Shown here: one piece after another, positions 27,195 to 35,465 of the stretch
Layout of the letters: the number at the start of each line of letters is the position of its first letter
Position numbering within the stretch: position 1 is the first letter of the stretch
Program-made: the position numbers and the translations under genes
Notes under the pieces: generated by a model
What the model was told of the DNA's origin: nothing
Seen by the model: the letters and a program-made list of their open reading frames with translations, nothing else
The model's database searches: none
Assembly (NCBI RefSeq): GCF_003586445.1
Contig: NZ_CP030028.1
Location: 4,486,501 to 4,550,500, forward strand
Origin: Bacillus sp. Y1
GTDB taxonomy: Bacteria; Bacillota; Bacilli; Bacillales; Cytobacillaceae
Reading direction: 5' to 3'
Length of the DNA: 64,000 nt

Positions 27195-28493
27195 TTAGTG
27201 AATGATTAGTAACCAAATATAGAGCCCAACCAACGTAATGAATAATGTTGGGATGGTTAGAATGATACCTGTTTTAAAATAAGTACCCCATGAAATTTTG
27301 ACTCCCTTTTGCGATAAAACATGTAGCCATAAAAGAGTCGCAAGCGATCCAATCGGGGTAATTTTCGGCCCAAGGTCCGAACCGATCACATTCGCATAGA
27401 TGAGAGCTTCTCGAATGACTCCCGTTGTATGTGTGTCAGCAATCGCTAACGCATCAATCATAACGGTCGGCATATTGTTCATCACAGACGATAATATCGC
27501 AGCAATAAAGCCCATTCCTACAGTAGCTGCAAACAGTCCTTGATCAGCCGTCACCTGAATCAGGTCTGCTAATAGGTTTGTTAAGCCTACATTTCGCAAA
27601 CCGTATACAACCACATACATCCCAATCGAGAAGAATACAATGGCCCACGGTGCTCCTTTTACAACTGTGCGAGTGTTGACAGCCGGACTTCTTCTGCCCA
27701 TAAAGAGGAAGAAGATCGCAACAATTCCGGCGATAATAGAAACAGGAATCCCTGTAAACTCACTCGCAAAATATCCAATGAGTAGAACTCCTAACACGAG
27801 CCAGGAGAGACGGAACATCTTCTGATCTCGTATGGCATCCACCGGTTGTTTCAGCTGCGTAAGGTCATATGATTTTGGAATACTTTTTCGGAAATAAAGA
27901 TAAAGAACAAGAATGCTCGCTGCTAACGAAAAGAAGTTTGGAACAATCATCCTTGAGGCGAATTCCGCAAAGCCGATGCCAAAAAAGTCAGCAGAAACAA
28001 TATTCACCAGGTTACTAACGACAAGTGGTAACGAAGTGGTGTCAGCGATAAATCCACTAGCGATAATAAATGGAAACACCATACCCTCGTTAAATTGTAA
28101 GTTTCGAACCATCGCAAGGACGATTGGTGTAAGAATCAATGCCGCTCCGTCATTCGCAAAGAATGCGGCAACGATTGCACCTAATATGGAAACATATACA
28201 AACATGAGAACACCGTTTCCTTTTGCGGCACGAGCCATATGGAGGGCCGCCCACTCAAAGAAACCAATTTCATCAAGAATTAAAGAAATGATAATAATGG
28301 CGATAAATGCTAAGGTCGCATTCCAAACAATGCTTGTTACATCAAGAACATCCTTAAAATCCACGACTCCCACAAGCAACGCCAGAATTGCCCCACCACA
28401 AGCGGACCAACCAATCGACAATCCCTTCGGCTGCCAAATAACTAAAACTAGTGTCAGCAAAAAAATCACTGATGCTAAAACAATAGATGTCAC
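27195..28493 (-). CDS. arsB: Arsenite efflux membrane protein ArsB
   Basis: Integral membrane protein of 432 residues with about 12 hydrophobic segments, ArsB/NhaD superfamily ([17 protein letters not shown] and [18 protein letters not shown] motifs). It extrudes As(III)/Sb(III), alone or with ArsA. It belongs to the ArsB family, not Acr3, which has 10 segments. Gap to arsR is 12 bp. Confidence 0.93.
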   Translation of the reverse strand: MTSIVLASVIFLLTLVLVIWQPKGLSIGWSACGGAILALLVGVVDFKDVLDVTSIVWNATLAFIAIIIISLILDEIGFFEWAALHMARAAKGNGVLMFVYVSILGAIVAAFFANDGAALILTPIVLAMVRNLQFNEGMVFPFIIASGFIADTTSLPLVVSNLVNIVSADFFGIGFAEFASRMIVPNFFSLAASILVLYLYFRKSIPKSYDLTQLKQPVDAIRDQKMFRLSWLVLGVLLIGYFASEFTGIPVSIIAGIVAIFFLFMGRRSPAVNTRTVVKGAPWAIVFFSIGMYVVVYGLRNVGLTNLLADLIQVTADQGLFAATVGMGFIAAILSSVMNNMPTVMIDALAIADTHTTGVIREALIYANVIGSDLGPKITPIGSLATLLWLHVLSQKGVKISWGTYFKTGIILTIPTLFITLVGLYIWLLIIH

Positions 28494-28505
28494 AAATGAA
28501 CCTCC

Positions 28506-28856
28506 TTATTCACAACAAGAAATACGTAAACCTTGTTTTTCTAATTCATCCAATCGATAGCCTTGATCTGGTAAATGTTTAAGAACACCCTGCAAGAATG
28601 GGTAGTACTCACTTTCCTTATTTAAGGAGTAAATAATCCACTGTCCCCTTCTTGATTCCTTTACAATTCCCTTATCCTTTAGCTTTCTTACATGCTGGCT
28701 AATCGCAGGCTGACTGGTTTTAAAAATCTCAACAAACTCACACACACAGCAATCATGGGAATCTAATATTTTCACGATCGTTAATCGTGTTTTGTCTCCT
28801 AATAGCTTTAAGACATTTGCGATTTCTTCGATCTCAATGACAGTTTCTTGTTGCAT
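28506..28856 (-). CDS. arsR: ArsR-family arsenic repressor (first)
   Basis: Winged-helix repressor of 116 residues. The metalloid-sensing segment is DCCVCEFVE (residues 35-43, ELCVCDL-type) at the HTH; HTH core TSQPAISQHVRKLKDKGI. A further Cys pair ends the protein (ISCCE). It heads the operon with GGAGGTG before ATG. The promoter TTGAGC-17-TATTAT upstream overlaps ATAAG/CTTAT half-sites. Confidence 0.93.
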   Translation of the reverse strand: MQQETVIEIEEIANVLKLLGDKTRLTIVKILDSHDCCVCEFVEIFKTSQPAISQHVRKLKDKGIVKESRRGQWIIYSLNKESEYYPFLQGVLKHLPDQGYRLDELEKQGLRISCCE

Positions 28857-28915
28857 GGAAACACCTCCTAATTGGCCATTAGAATACGTTTATCTTTCCC
28901 AAATGTTTGATGCAA

Positions 28916-28974
28916 ATAAGTATATAATCGATTACTTATATAATAATACACTTATATATCTAGCTCAATCAGTT
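28916..28974 (-). promoter_or_regulatory. arsR promoter and operator
   Basis: Minus strand: -35 TTGAGC, 17 bp, -10 TATTAT (about 28943-28971). Operator arms ATAAGTA (28916-28922) / TACTTAT (28933-28939), plus a half-site CTTAT at 28951. Confidence 0.65.
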
Positions 28975-28995
28975 TTTTGTTAAGCTTTTGTAAAA

Positions 28996-29078
28996 AGTTT
29001 AATCAAATTTTTTTGATTAAACAGTTGCCAATCTCTACCACTGGAAGTATAATACAGTATATCAAGTATTTTTGATTA
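28996..29078 (+). promoter_or_regulatory. Operator palindromes of the second arsR gene
   Basis: GTTTAATCAAA-TTTT-TTTGATTAAAC (28997-29022) is a perfect palindrome with 11-bp arms. A second ATCAA-N5-TTGATTAAA copy lies just before the ribosome binding site (about 29060-29079). Different half-site (ATCAA) from the first arsR operator (ATAAG). Confidence 0.75.
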
Positions 29079-29092
29079 AAGGAGAACGAAAA

Positions 29093-29452
29093 GTGAAACA
29101 GTTCATTCCCTTAACGGACGTAACTCGTACAAAAAATGCAACTAGTCAAGAGATCCCACTAAAAAGCAAGCTTGAGACATACGAAGCAAAATTCAAAGCC
29201 CTTGCAGATCAAAAACGCCTATACATCTTACACCTTTTGGTTCAACAAAACTCGAGTTGTGTTTGTGATTTGAGTGAGTTGATTGACATGCCTCAATCTA
29301 AGCTTTCATATCACTTAAAGATTTTGCTTGATGCCGGTTTAATCACGAAAGAAACAAAAGGTACGTGGAGCTATTACCAAGTAAACACCAAAGAAATCAA
29401 TCACCTATTGTCCCCTGAGCTTTGCTGCCTATTTAGACCTAGCTGTTGTTAG
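29093..29452 (+). CDS. ArsR-family regulator (second)
   Basis: Winged-helix metalloregulator of 119 residues from GTG 29093 (8 bases after AAAGGAG). Sensing-type cysteines: SSCVCDLSE near the HTH; HTH core MPQSKLSYHLKILLDAGLI. It ends with two vicinal Cys pairs (ELCCLFRPSCC), unusual for the family. Divergent from the main ars operon; its own operators and those before the following gene share the ATCAA-TTGAT half-sites, so it probably controls itself and the two tiny cysteine proteins downstream. Confidence 0.85.
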   Translation: MKQFIPLTDVTRTKNATSQEIPLKSKLETYEAKFKALADQKRLYILHLLVQQNSSCVCDLSELIDMPQSKLSYHLKILLDAGLITKETKGTWSYYQVNTKEINHLLSPELCCLFRPSCC

Positions 29453-29463
29453 GTTTTCTTTTA

Positions 29464-29515
29464 CAGAATTAAATCAATTTTTTTTGATTAATATATCAAT
29501 ATATTTTGATTAAAG
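29464..29515 (+). promoter_or_regulatory. ATCAA/TTGAT operators before the small cysteine proteins
   Basis: AAATCAA-TTTTTT-TTGATTAAT (about 29466-29488) and ATCAATATATTTTGATTAAA (about 29490-29509) repeat the operator type of the second ArsR gene, in the gap between that gene and the next. Confidence 0.65.
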
Positions 29516-29526
29516 GAGACGATCAC

Positions 29527-29691
29527 ATGTTTTATCAAGACTATCATGCAATCGCAAAGCTTAAGCAACAGGAAGTAGAAAGAAATGCCAGACACGCTTG
29601 GAAGTTTTTTGAGAGAGAAGAATCGAAAAAAATCTCTATCCCTGCTCCTCGTAAAGATCCGAATTGCTGTGTGACACAGGCTAACGCTTAA
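29527..29691 (+). CDS. Small protein with vicinal cysteines, 54 residues
   Basis: Product MFYQDYHAIAKLKQQEVE start, basic middle (NARHAWKFFEREES), and DPNCCVTQANA near the end. ATG 29527 has AAAGGAG 8 bases upstream. I do not recognise the family. It is controlled by repeats of the second ArsR operator and precedes by 23 bp another small protein rich in Cys pairs. A metalloid- or metal-binding role is plausible from the Cys pair and context only. Confidence 0.6.
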   Translation: MFYQDYHAIAKLKQQEVERNARHAWKFFEREESKKISIPAPRKDPNCCVTQANA

Positions 29692-29714
29692 TTTTGAAAG
29701 GAGGTGAATCCAAA

Positions 29715-29849
29715 ATGAGCTTTTTGAAGAATCTAGTAAGAAACAATAAGAATTCAGATTGCTGTGGTGTGGAAATTAAAGAAGTTACTGAGAAAGATGA
29801 GAAGAATAGCGCTTGCTGTGGTGGTGCAGATCAGACGAAGTGTTGTTAA
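29715..29849 (+). CDS. Tiny protein with three Cys-Cys pairs, 44 residues
   Basis: Reading frame below usual gene-finder limits, with GGAGGTG 8 bases before ATG. The product has three vicinal Cys pairs (SDCCGVE, SACCGGA, TKCC-end), a basic N-terminus and an acidic middle. Spacing between pairs is regular (19 and 10 residues). Such pairs bind As(III) or soft metals in other proteins. Last gene of the second ArsR transcript; a terminator follows. Confidence 0.65.
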   Translation: MSFLKNLVRNNKNSDCCGVEIKEVTEKDEKNSACCGGADQTKCC

Positions 29850-29870
29850 TTGATATATGGGGGATGGCTC

Positions 29871-29899
29871 GAATGGTTATTTTCGTGCCATTCTTTTTT
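29871..29899 (+). terminator. Terminator of the second ArsR transcript
   Basis: GAATGG (29871-29876) pairs with CCATTC (29888-29893), then six Ts. Confidence 0.8.
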
Positions 29900-29904
29900 A
29901 GGTG

Positions 29905-30645
29905 CTTGTATTCGGACTTGCTCCATCAATTTCTCTATTCTTCTGTCTAAAATCAACCTTGCATTCGGACTCTGTAGTTCTGTTTCCTGGTTCCCTTGTC
30001 CAAATCAACTCTGCTTTCGGACTCTCTTCTTCTTTTTCACGCGACTCCTGTCCGAATCAAAACTGCATTCAGACTCGATCCTTCTTTTTCCCGCGTCCCC
30101 ATGTCCAAATCAACTCTGTTTTCAGACTCGATCCTTCTTTTTCTCGCGACTCCTGTCCGAATCAAAACTGCTTTCAGACTCGATCCTTCTTTTTCCCGCG
30201 TCCCCTGTCCAAATCAACTCTGCTTTCAGACTCGATCCTTCTTTTTCACGCGTCCCCTGTCCAAATCAACTCTGCTTTCAGACTCCATCCTTCTTTTTCA
30301 CGCGTCCCCTGTCCAAATCAACTCTGCTTTCAGACTCCATCCTTCTTTTTCCCGCGACTCCTGTCCGAATCAAAACTGCTTTCAGACTCGATCCTTCTTT
30401 TTCACGCGTCCCCTGTCCAAATCAACTCTGCTTTCAGACTCGATCCTTCTTTTTCACGCGTCCCCATGTCCAAATCAACTCTGTTTTCAGACTCGATCCT
30501 TCTTTTTCACGCGTCCCCTGTCCAAATCAACTCTGCATTCGGACTAGCTCCTCTTTTTTCCTACAACTCCTGTTCGAATCACCCTCGCATTCGGACTTGC
30601 TCCTCCTTTTTCCAGCTTCCCCTGTTCAAATCACCCTCCCCCACC
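29905..30645. repeat. Long hairpin array, 52-bp period, 14 units (GTCCGAAT family)
   Basis: The 740-bp gene-free stretch is one tandem array. The anchor GGACT/AGACT recurs at 29914, 29967, 30019, 30071, 30124, 30176, 30228, 30280, 30332, 30384, 30436, 30489, 30541 and 30593: ten intervals of 52 bp and three of 53. Each unit has arms GTCCGAAT / ATTCGGAC (often decayed to GTCCAAAT / TTTCAGAC) about 10 nt apart, then a pyrimidine-rich stretch (CCTTCTTTTTC). Central units are almost identical. Long open frames cross it in two or three plus frames only because the repeat lacks stops; they are not genes. Confidence 0.9.
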
Positions 30646-30685
30646 AACCCTTAAAACCAAGTTAACAACACACTCAACTTATTAA

Positions 30686-30734
30686 TTGACATTCTCTCAA
30701 ATTCTAAATATATTTATATAGACCGATCTCTATA
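30686..30734 (+). promoter_or_regulatory. lmrA-type promoter and TetR operator
   Basis: -35 TTGACA (30686-30691), 17 bp, -10 TATATT (30709-30714). Operator TATAGA-CCGATC-TCTATA (30717-30734) at the start site, resembling LmrA/QdoR boxes. Confidence 0.75.
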
Positions 30735-30759
30735 ATTTCTAAAAGGATGACTTCATACG

Positions 30760-31341
30760 ATGAAAACCAAAAAAGAACATACAAAAGAGATTATTTTACA
30801 AACAGCTTCTCGTTTGTTTCAACGTCAAGGATATAGCGCGACCGGAGTTAATCAAATTATCGAAGAGAGTGGTACTCCCAAAGGATCTTTGTATTACCAT
30901 TTTCCAAAGGGGAAAGAAGAAATTGCGTTAGAAGCGATTAACCTGATGAAGCAGCATGTTCTGGAGCAAACGGCAAAGGATCTCTCTTCTACAGATGATG
31001 TGATTCAAGCCTTTCAAAAACATGTGAACAATATTGCTTTATTCTTTGATTCACCATGCAGCCTAGATGGGTTAAAAATTGGCCTACTTGCTGCTGAAAC
31101 GGCGAATACTCATGAAACGCTTCGGCTTGCTTGTGAAAAAACCTTCAAAGAATGGCAGGATCTTTACGCAGAAAAGCTTGAGCAATACGGCTACGAAAAA
31201 ACAAAGGCTCGAGAGCTCGCGGTTACCATCAATGCCCTGCTTGAGGGTGCAACAACAATTTCATTAACTAGTAAAAATGGGGATACTTTACGGTTGATTG
31301 CTAACCAATTTCCCACTTTACTCAGCAATAAGAACAACTAG
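30760..31341 (+). CDS. lmrA: TetR-family regulator, LmrA/QdoR-like
   Basis: Repressor of 193 residues: TetR helix-turn-helix in residues 8-55 (GYSATGVNQIIEESGTPKGSLYYHF core) and an all-helical ligand domain matching the LmrA/YxaF group (CLRLACEKTFKEW type segment). It precedes a DHA2-type drug exporter by 12 bp, the lmrA-lmrB arrangement of Bacillus subtilis, where the pair gives lincomycin and puromycin resistance. A dyad at the promoter start site supports autorepression. Confidence 0.85.
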   Translation: MKTKKEHTKEIILQTASRLFQRQGYSATGVNQIIEESGTPKGSLYYHFPKGKEEIALEAINLMKQHVLEQTAKDLSSTDDVIQAFQKHVNNIALFFDSPCSLDGLKIGLLAAETANTHETLRLACEKTFKEWQDLYAEKLEQYGYEKTKARELAVTINALLEGATTISLTSKNGDTLRLIANQFPTLLSNKNN

Positions 31342-31353
31342 GAGGATAAAAAT

Positions 31354-32814
31354 ATGAATATCGATACCCAAATGGGCCAAACGAAGGACATGGAAACGGA
31401 AGAATACAAAGTACTCCCGATTCTTGTCTCTTTCTTAATTGCTGGATTCATTGGCTTATTCAGTGAAACAGCTTTAAACATGGCACTTGGTAGTTTAATA
31501 GAAGACTTTGCAATCAAGGAAACGACGGTTCAATGGTTAACGACCGGTTACCTACTAACACTTGGAATTCTCGTTCCCGTATCTGGTCTTATTCTGCAGT
31601 GGTTTTCAACCCGACAATTGTTCATTGTTTCACTAGCATTCTCCATTATTGGAACCTTTATCGCAGCCATTGCCCCTACCTTCGCTGTCTTAATGTTAGC
31701 ACGTGTGGTGCAAGCAATGGGAACGGCGGTAATGTTGCCATTGATGTTTAACACGATTTTATTAATCGTTCCACCTTATAAACGTGGGAAAATCATGGGG
31801 CTCATGGGGCTTGTCATCATGTTTGCCCCTGCAGTTGGACCAACACTTTCTGGTCTTATTCTAAAAAATCTTACATGGCACTGGATTTTCTGGATTTGCC
31901 TTCCGCTATTAATCGTTGCTCTAGTTTTTGGATACTTCTATATGCAAAATGTATCCACTCCGACGAAACCAAAGATTGATGTGTTATCAATTGTATTATC
32001 AACGATTGGATTTGGCGGAGTGGTGTACGGATTTAGTCATGCAGGTGAAGGCGGTGGCTGGGGAGATCCAACAGTAATTACTGCTATTTCAGTTGGTTTG
32101 ATTGGACTTCTCTTATTCTGTATCCGTCAAATAAAAATGAATCAGCCGATGCTCAATCTTCGTGCGTTTAAATACCCGATGTTTGTGGTTGGATTATTAT
32201 TAGTTCTCATTTGTATGATGGTTATTTTATCGTCCATGATCTTATTACCGCTATACTTACAAACATCTCTTGCATTAAGTACGTTTGCTGCCGGACTTCT
32301 TCTTTTACCTGGTGGAATTGTGAACGGATTATTATCCCCTGTTATGGGTAACTTATTTGATAAATTTGGACCAAAATGGTTAGTTATCCCAGGTCTTGTG
32401 ATTGTCACTGGCTCCTTATTCGGCTTCTCAACTATCGATCTAGAAACGTCTTCTGCCTTTCTGATTGCGATGCATATCTTGATGATGGTTGGCGTTTCGA
32501 TGATTATGATGCCGGCTCAGACCAATGGGTTAAACCAATTGCCACGTGAACTGTATCCAGATGGAACAGCCATTATGAACACCCTGCAACAGGTAGCTGG
32601 TGCGATTGGTACAGCCATCGCGATTTCGATTTTATCATCTGGCACGGAAAATTATTTGAAGAACGTGACAGATGCAACGAATCCGCTCAATCCATTACTA
32701 GCCTTCACTTCAGGGGTACAGGATGCCTTTATTTTTGCGATTATTATCGCTGTAGTCGGGGTTATCGTTAGTATGTTCATTAAAAGAGTTCATGTGGAGC
32801 ATCAAGCTTCATAA
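31354..32814 (+). CDS. lmrB: MFS drug efflux protein, DHA2 family (LmrB-like)
   Basis: Proton-driven exporter of 486 residues with 14 membrane segments. DHA2 motifs: WLTTGYLLTLGILVPVSGLI (motif D1/A region), GRxMG-like VVQAMGTAVMLPL, and motif C GLVIMFAPAVGPTLSG. Co-transcribed with the TetR repressor. Likely substrates are lincosamide-like or other hydrophobic drugs, by analogy only. A bidirectional terminator follows. Confidence 0.88.
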   Translation: MNIDTQMGQTKDMETEEYKVLPILVSFLIAGFIGLFSETALNMALGSLIEDFAIKETTVQWLTTGYLLTLGILVPVSGLILQWFSTRQLFIVSLAFSIIGTFIAAIAPTFAVLMLARVVQAMGTAVMLPLMFNTILLIVPPYKRGKIMGLMGLVIMFAPAVGPTLSGLILKNLTWHWIFWICLPLLIVALVFGYFYMQNVSTPTKPKIDVLSIVLSTIGFGGVVYGFSHAGEGGGWGDPTVITAISVGLIGLLLFCIRQIKMNQPMLNLRAFKYPMFVVGLLLVLICMMVILSSMILLPLYLQTSLALSTFAAGLLLLPGGIVNGLLSPVMGNLFDKFGPKWLVIPGLVIVTGSLFGFSTIDLETSSAFLIAMHILMMVGVSMIMMPAQTNGLNQLPRELYPDGTAIMNTLQQVAGAIGTAIAISILSSGTENYLKNVTDATNPLNPLLAFTSGVQDAFIFAIIIAVVGVIVSMFIKRVHVEHQAS

Positions 32815-32816
32815 GA

Positions 32817-32847
32817 AAAAAACAGAGCTAATTAGCTCTGTTTTTTT
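32817..32847. terminator. Bidirectional terminator
   Basis: ACAGAGCTAATTAGCTCTGT (32822-32841), perfect palindrome between A-run and T-run; ends lmrB and the converging MFS gene. Confidence 0.9.
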
Positions 32848-34189
32848 ATGCGCTCTTCTTTGTTGTTTTTAGTACCATGTCAAAACTGCCGTATTTCTCT
32901 TGAACTGCTAAAAGGGCAATTCCACCAATAATACTTGGAACAGCAAAGGCCATAAATGCCTGCTGTGGCTCTAAATTAGTCGTTAGCAAGAGACCGATGA
33001 TCAGAGGGGCTAAAATCGCTCCGATTCTTCCAATTCCAACGGTTACACTAAGACCTGTCGTTCGAATTTCTTGCGGGTAAAATTCAGAAATATAAGGATT
33101 TACTAGATTTTGCGTTCCGCCCGTGCATGCACCACCAAGCGCAATTAATACATATAAAAGATAGGTATTTGATGTGATACTTAAAGAAGCGAAGCAGATC
33201 GCCCCTATGGTAAACATAAATAATAGGACTTTTCGATGCCCGACTCGATCCACTAAATATCCACCTAGTAAGGAACCTCCAATTTGCCCGACTCCTAACA
33301 CGAGACTGAATGATAAGCTGGAAGTAATTCCGTATCCAGATCCTTGCATGATTTTTGGAAGCCAGGTGTTTAAGCCATAAATCATAAGGAGACAACTAAA
33401 CACCATCGTCCAAAAGGCCAATGTACTGATAACACGATTGTCGGTGAATAATTTTTTCGCAGGCAACCCTTTTGCCCGCTCTTTTACAGCCACATACTCG
33501 AAATCGTCTGTAGCTTGATAATTCGCTTTTGGATCTACTTTATTTAAGATGTTTGCAATTTCTTTTCCTCGGTTACGAAGGATCAAATAGGAAAGGGATT
33601 CAGGGAATTGCTTAAGAAAGAATGGCAGTGTGAATAAGGGGATAATCCCTAGCCAATATAAGAATCTCCAGCCTAGACTTTCCATCACATACATGCCTAT
33701 CAGTGATGCCAATATCGCTCCGATGGAATAACCACAATACATCGTCGCAACAATCATGGCTCGCTTTTTCTTAGGTGAATATTCAGTCATTATGGCAATG
33801 ACCGCTGGCATTAATCCCCCCATTCCTAAGGCAGCAATAAATCGCATAATAGTAAAAGTGAGTGAATTGGGAGCTAAACCAGCTAATAATGAAAACACAC
33901 TGAATAAGATCATACAAATTGCTAATATCTTTTTTCGACCGATAAAATCGGACAGCGAGCCAAGGATAAACGATCCTAGCATCATCCCAACTAGCGTGTA
34001 GCTACCAATCGCACCCGCCTCAACAAGGGTTAAATCGTATTCATTCATCATCGACGGCAAGCCGATCCCGTATAAAGCAATATCAAATCCATCAAAGGCG
34101 ATGGCATAAAAACACCATAAAAATACTAATAAATGAAATCGATTAAACTTACTTTCAGCAACTACTTGAGAAGCCTGAACCAAGCGCAT
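32846..34189 (-). CDS. MFS transporter, aromatic acid:H+ symporter type
   Basis: Membrane transporter of 447 residues with 12 segments. AAHS-type motifs: DGFDIALYGIGLP in segment 1 and GSLSDFIGRKK in loop 2-3. ATG 34189 is chosen because AGAGGTGG precedes it; the longer frame would overlap the preceding gene. It is 22 bp downstream of a MetE-like enzyme gene and probably in its operon, both opposite a LysR gene. Substrate is uncertain; a sulfur compound or an aromatic/organic acid would both fit. Confidence 0.82.
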   Translation of the reverse strand: MRLVQASQVVAESKFNRFHLLVFLWCFYAIAFDGFDIALYGIGLPSMMNEYDLTLVEAGAIGSYTLVGMMLGSFILGSLSDFIGRKKILAICMILFSVFSLLAGLAPNSLTFTIMRFIAALGMGGLMPAVIAIMTEYSPKKKRAMIVATMYCGYSIGAILASLIGMYVMESLGWRFLYWLGIIPLFTLPFFLKQFPESLSYLILRNRGKEIANILNKVDPKANYQATDDFEYVAVKERAKGLPAKKLFTDNRVISTLAFWTMVFSCLLMIYGLNTWLPKIMQGSGYGITSSLSFSLVLGVGQIGGSLLGGYLVDRVGHRKVLLFMFTIGAICFASLSITSNTYLLYVLIALGGACTGGTQNLVNPYISEFYPQEIRTTGLSVTVGIGRIGAILAPLIIGLLLTTNLEPQQAFMAFAVPSIIGGIALLAVQEKYGSFDMVLKTTKKSA

Positions 34190-34211
34190 ATCATTCCACC
34201 TCTTCTCGTGT

Positions 34212-35327
34212 TTATTTCCAAACTTCCTTAGAAATGTCAACAACATGCTGAAGCTTTGCCCACTGTTGCTCCTCTGTCAAAAGATTTCCCTCTTCTGTTG
34301 ACGCAAACCCACATTGAGGGCTTAAACATAATTGATCTAATGGGACAAATTTAGACGCCTCTTCAATTCGCTTCTTAATAATATCCTTGTTTTCAAGTTC
34401 TCCAAACTTTGAGGTAACCAAGCCTAAAACAACTTGCAGGTCCGGTCTAGTAACAAAACGAAGTGGTTCAAACCCACCTGAACGATCATTATCATATTCT
34501 AAAAAGAAACCGTCGATATTTAAGTGACCGAATAATTGTTCAGCAACCGGCTCATAGCCACCAGAAGAAATCCATGTGGAGCGGAAATTTCCGCGACAAA
34601 TATGCATTGTTATTTTTAAATCTTCCGGACGATCAGCTACGGCAGTGTTTAGGGTCTGTAAATACATCTTGATTAAGTAATCTGGGTTTAATCCCTTGGC
34701 CCGAAGCTGTTCCTTTTGTTCCTCTGAACATAAGTAAGCCCAAGAGGTATCATCTAACTGTAAATAACGACATCCCGCATCATAGAAAGCTAGAATCCCC
34801 TTTTTATAGGCAACAGCTAAATCGGTAAAAAACTCCTCCTCGTCTGGATACACCGATGAATCCACTTCTCCACGAAAATGAAGCATACTTGGACTTGGAA
34901 TCGTAAACTTTGCTGTATGATCTCCTGCTACTTGATGAAGATATTGATAGTCTGCTAACATCGGATGATTTTCAAAGTCTAATTTACTAGTCACTTTAAT
35001 GGCACGAGATTTCGTTTGTTTTTGGTGAAATTGAATTCCGTTTCCTGACCAATAGCCTTCCACACCAACCAAATTTTCTAAGAAATCAAAATGCCACCAA
35101 GCTCTGCGAAACTCTCCATCCGTCACAGCTTGAAGACCGAGCTCCTTTTGTTTATCAACGATTCTGGCAATTTCCTTATCCTCGATTTTTCTTAATTCAT
35201 CTAATGTAATCTCACCAGCTGCACTCTGTAATCGTGCTGTTTTAATAGCATCTGAACGTAATAAACTCCCCACTTGATCGGCACGAAAAATCGTTTGATT
35301 CTTACCCTTTGTTTCTACTGTCATCAT
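34212..35327 (-). CDS. MetE C-terminal-like methyltransferase, YxjG/YxjH type
   Basis: TIM-barrel protein of 371 residues homologous to the catalytic half of cobalamin-independent methionine synthase. Zinc ligands by pattern: His and Cys in MHICRGN, Glu in FFLEYDN, Cys in SPQCGFAS. The N-terminal half of MetE is absent, as in YxjG/YxjH, which in Bacillus sit in the methionine (S-box) regulon. No S-box is visible here; a divergent LysR gene is the likely regulator. Probable role: methyl transfer to homocysteine or a related thiol from an imported methylated compound. Confidence 0.83.
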   Translation of the reverse strand: MMTVETKGKNQTIFRADQVGSLLRSDAIKTARLQSAAGEITLDELRKIEDKEIARIVDKQKELGLQAVTDGEFRRAWWHFDFLENLVGVEGYWSGNGIQFHQKQTKSRAIKVTSKLDFENHPMLADYQYLHQVAGDHTAKFTIPSPSMLHFRGEVDSSVYPDEEEFFTDLAVAYKKGILAFYDAGCRYLQLDDTSWAYLCSEEQKEQLRAKGLNPDYLIKMYLQTLNTAVADRPEDLKITMHICRGNFRSTWISSGGYEPVAEQLFGHLNIDGFFLEYDNDRSGGFEPLRFVTRPDLQVVLGLVTSKFGELENKDIIKKRIEEASKFVPLDQLCLSPQCGFASTEEGNLLTEEQQWAKLQHVVDISKEVWK

Positions 35328-35388
35328 ATACCCTCTTTTCTGTTTTTCTATTGTTTGTATCCTATCACGATTTTCGTGCTATAGTGTA

Positions 35389-35430
35389 ACTGATAAAAGT
35401 AATCAGTCGTTATAACCAAAAGCTATAACG
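35389..35430. promoter_or_regulatory. Two dyads in the LysR divergent region
   Basis: ACTGAT-N7-ATCAGT (35389-35407) contains a T-N11-A LysR motif. Directly adjacent is CGTTATA-N9-TATAACG (35408-35430), a perfect inverted repeat. Both lie between the MetE-like gene and the LysR gene. Confidence 0.65.
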
Positions 35431-35465
35431 ATCTGAAATATACAGACGAAAAACGGGGAATCAAG

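Noticed and set aside
29905..30645. CRISPR array
   Set aside because: Whole units including the would-be spacers are similar to one another, arms decay gradually, and no cas genes are in the window.
29850..30665. Long plus-strand open frames of 271, 250 and 183 codons in overlapping frames
   Set aside because: They are products of a 52-bp tandem repeat lacking stop codons; three frames open together, period not divisible by 3, no ribosome binding site.
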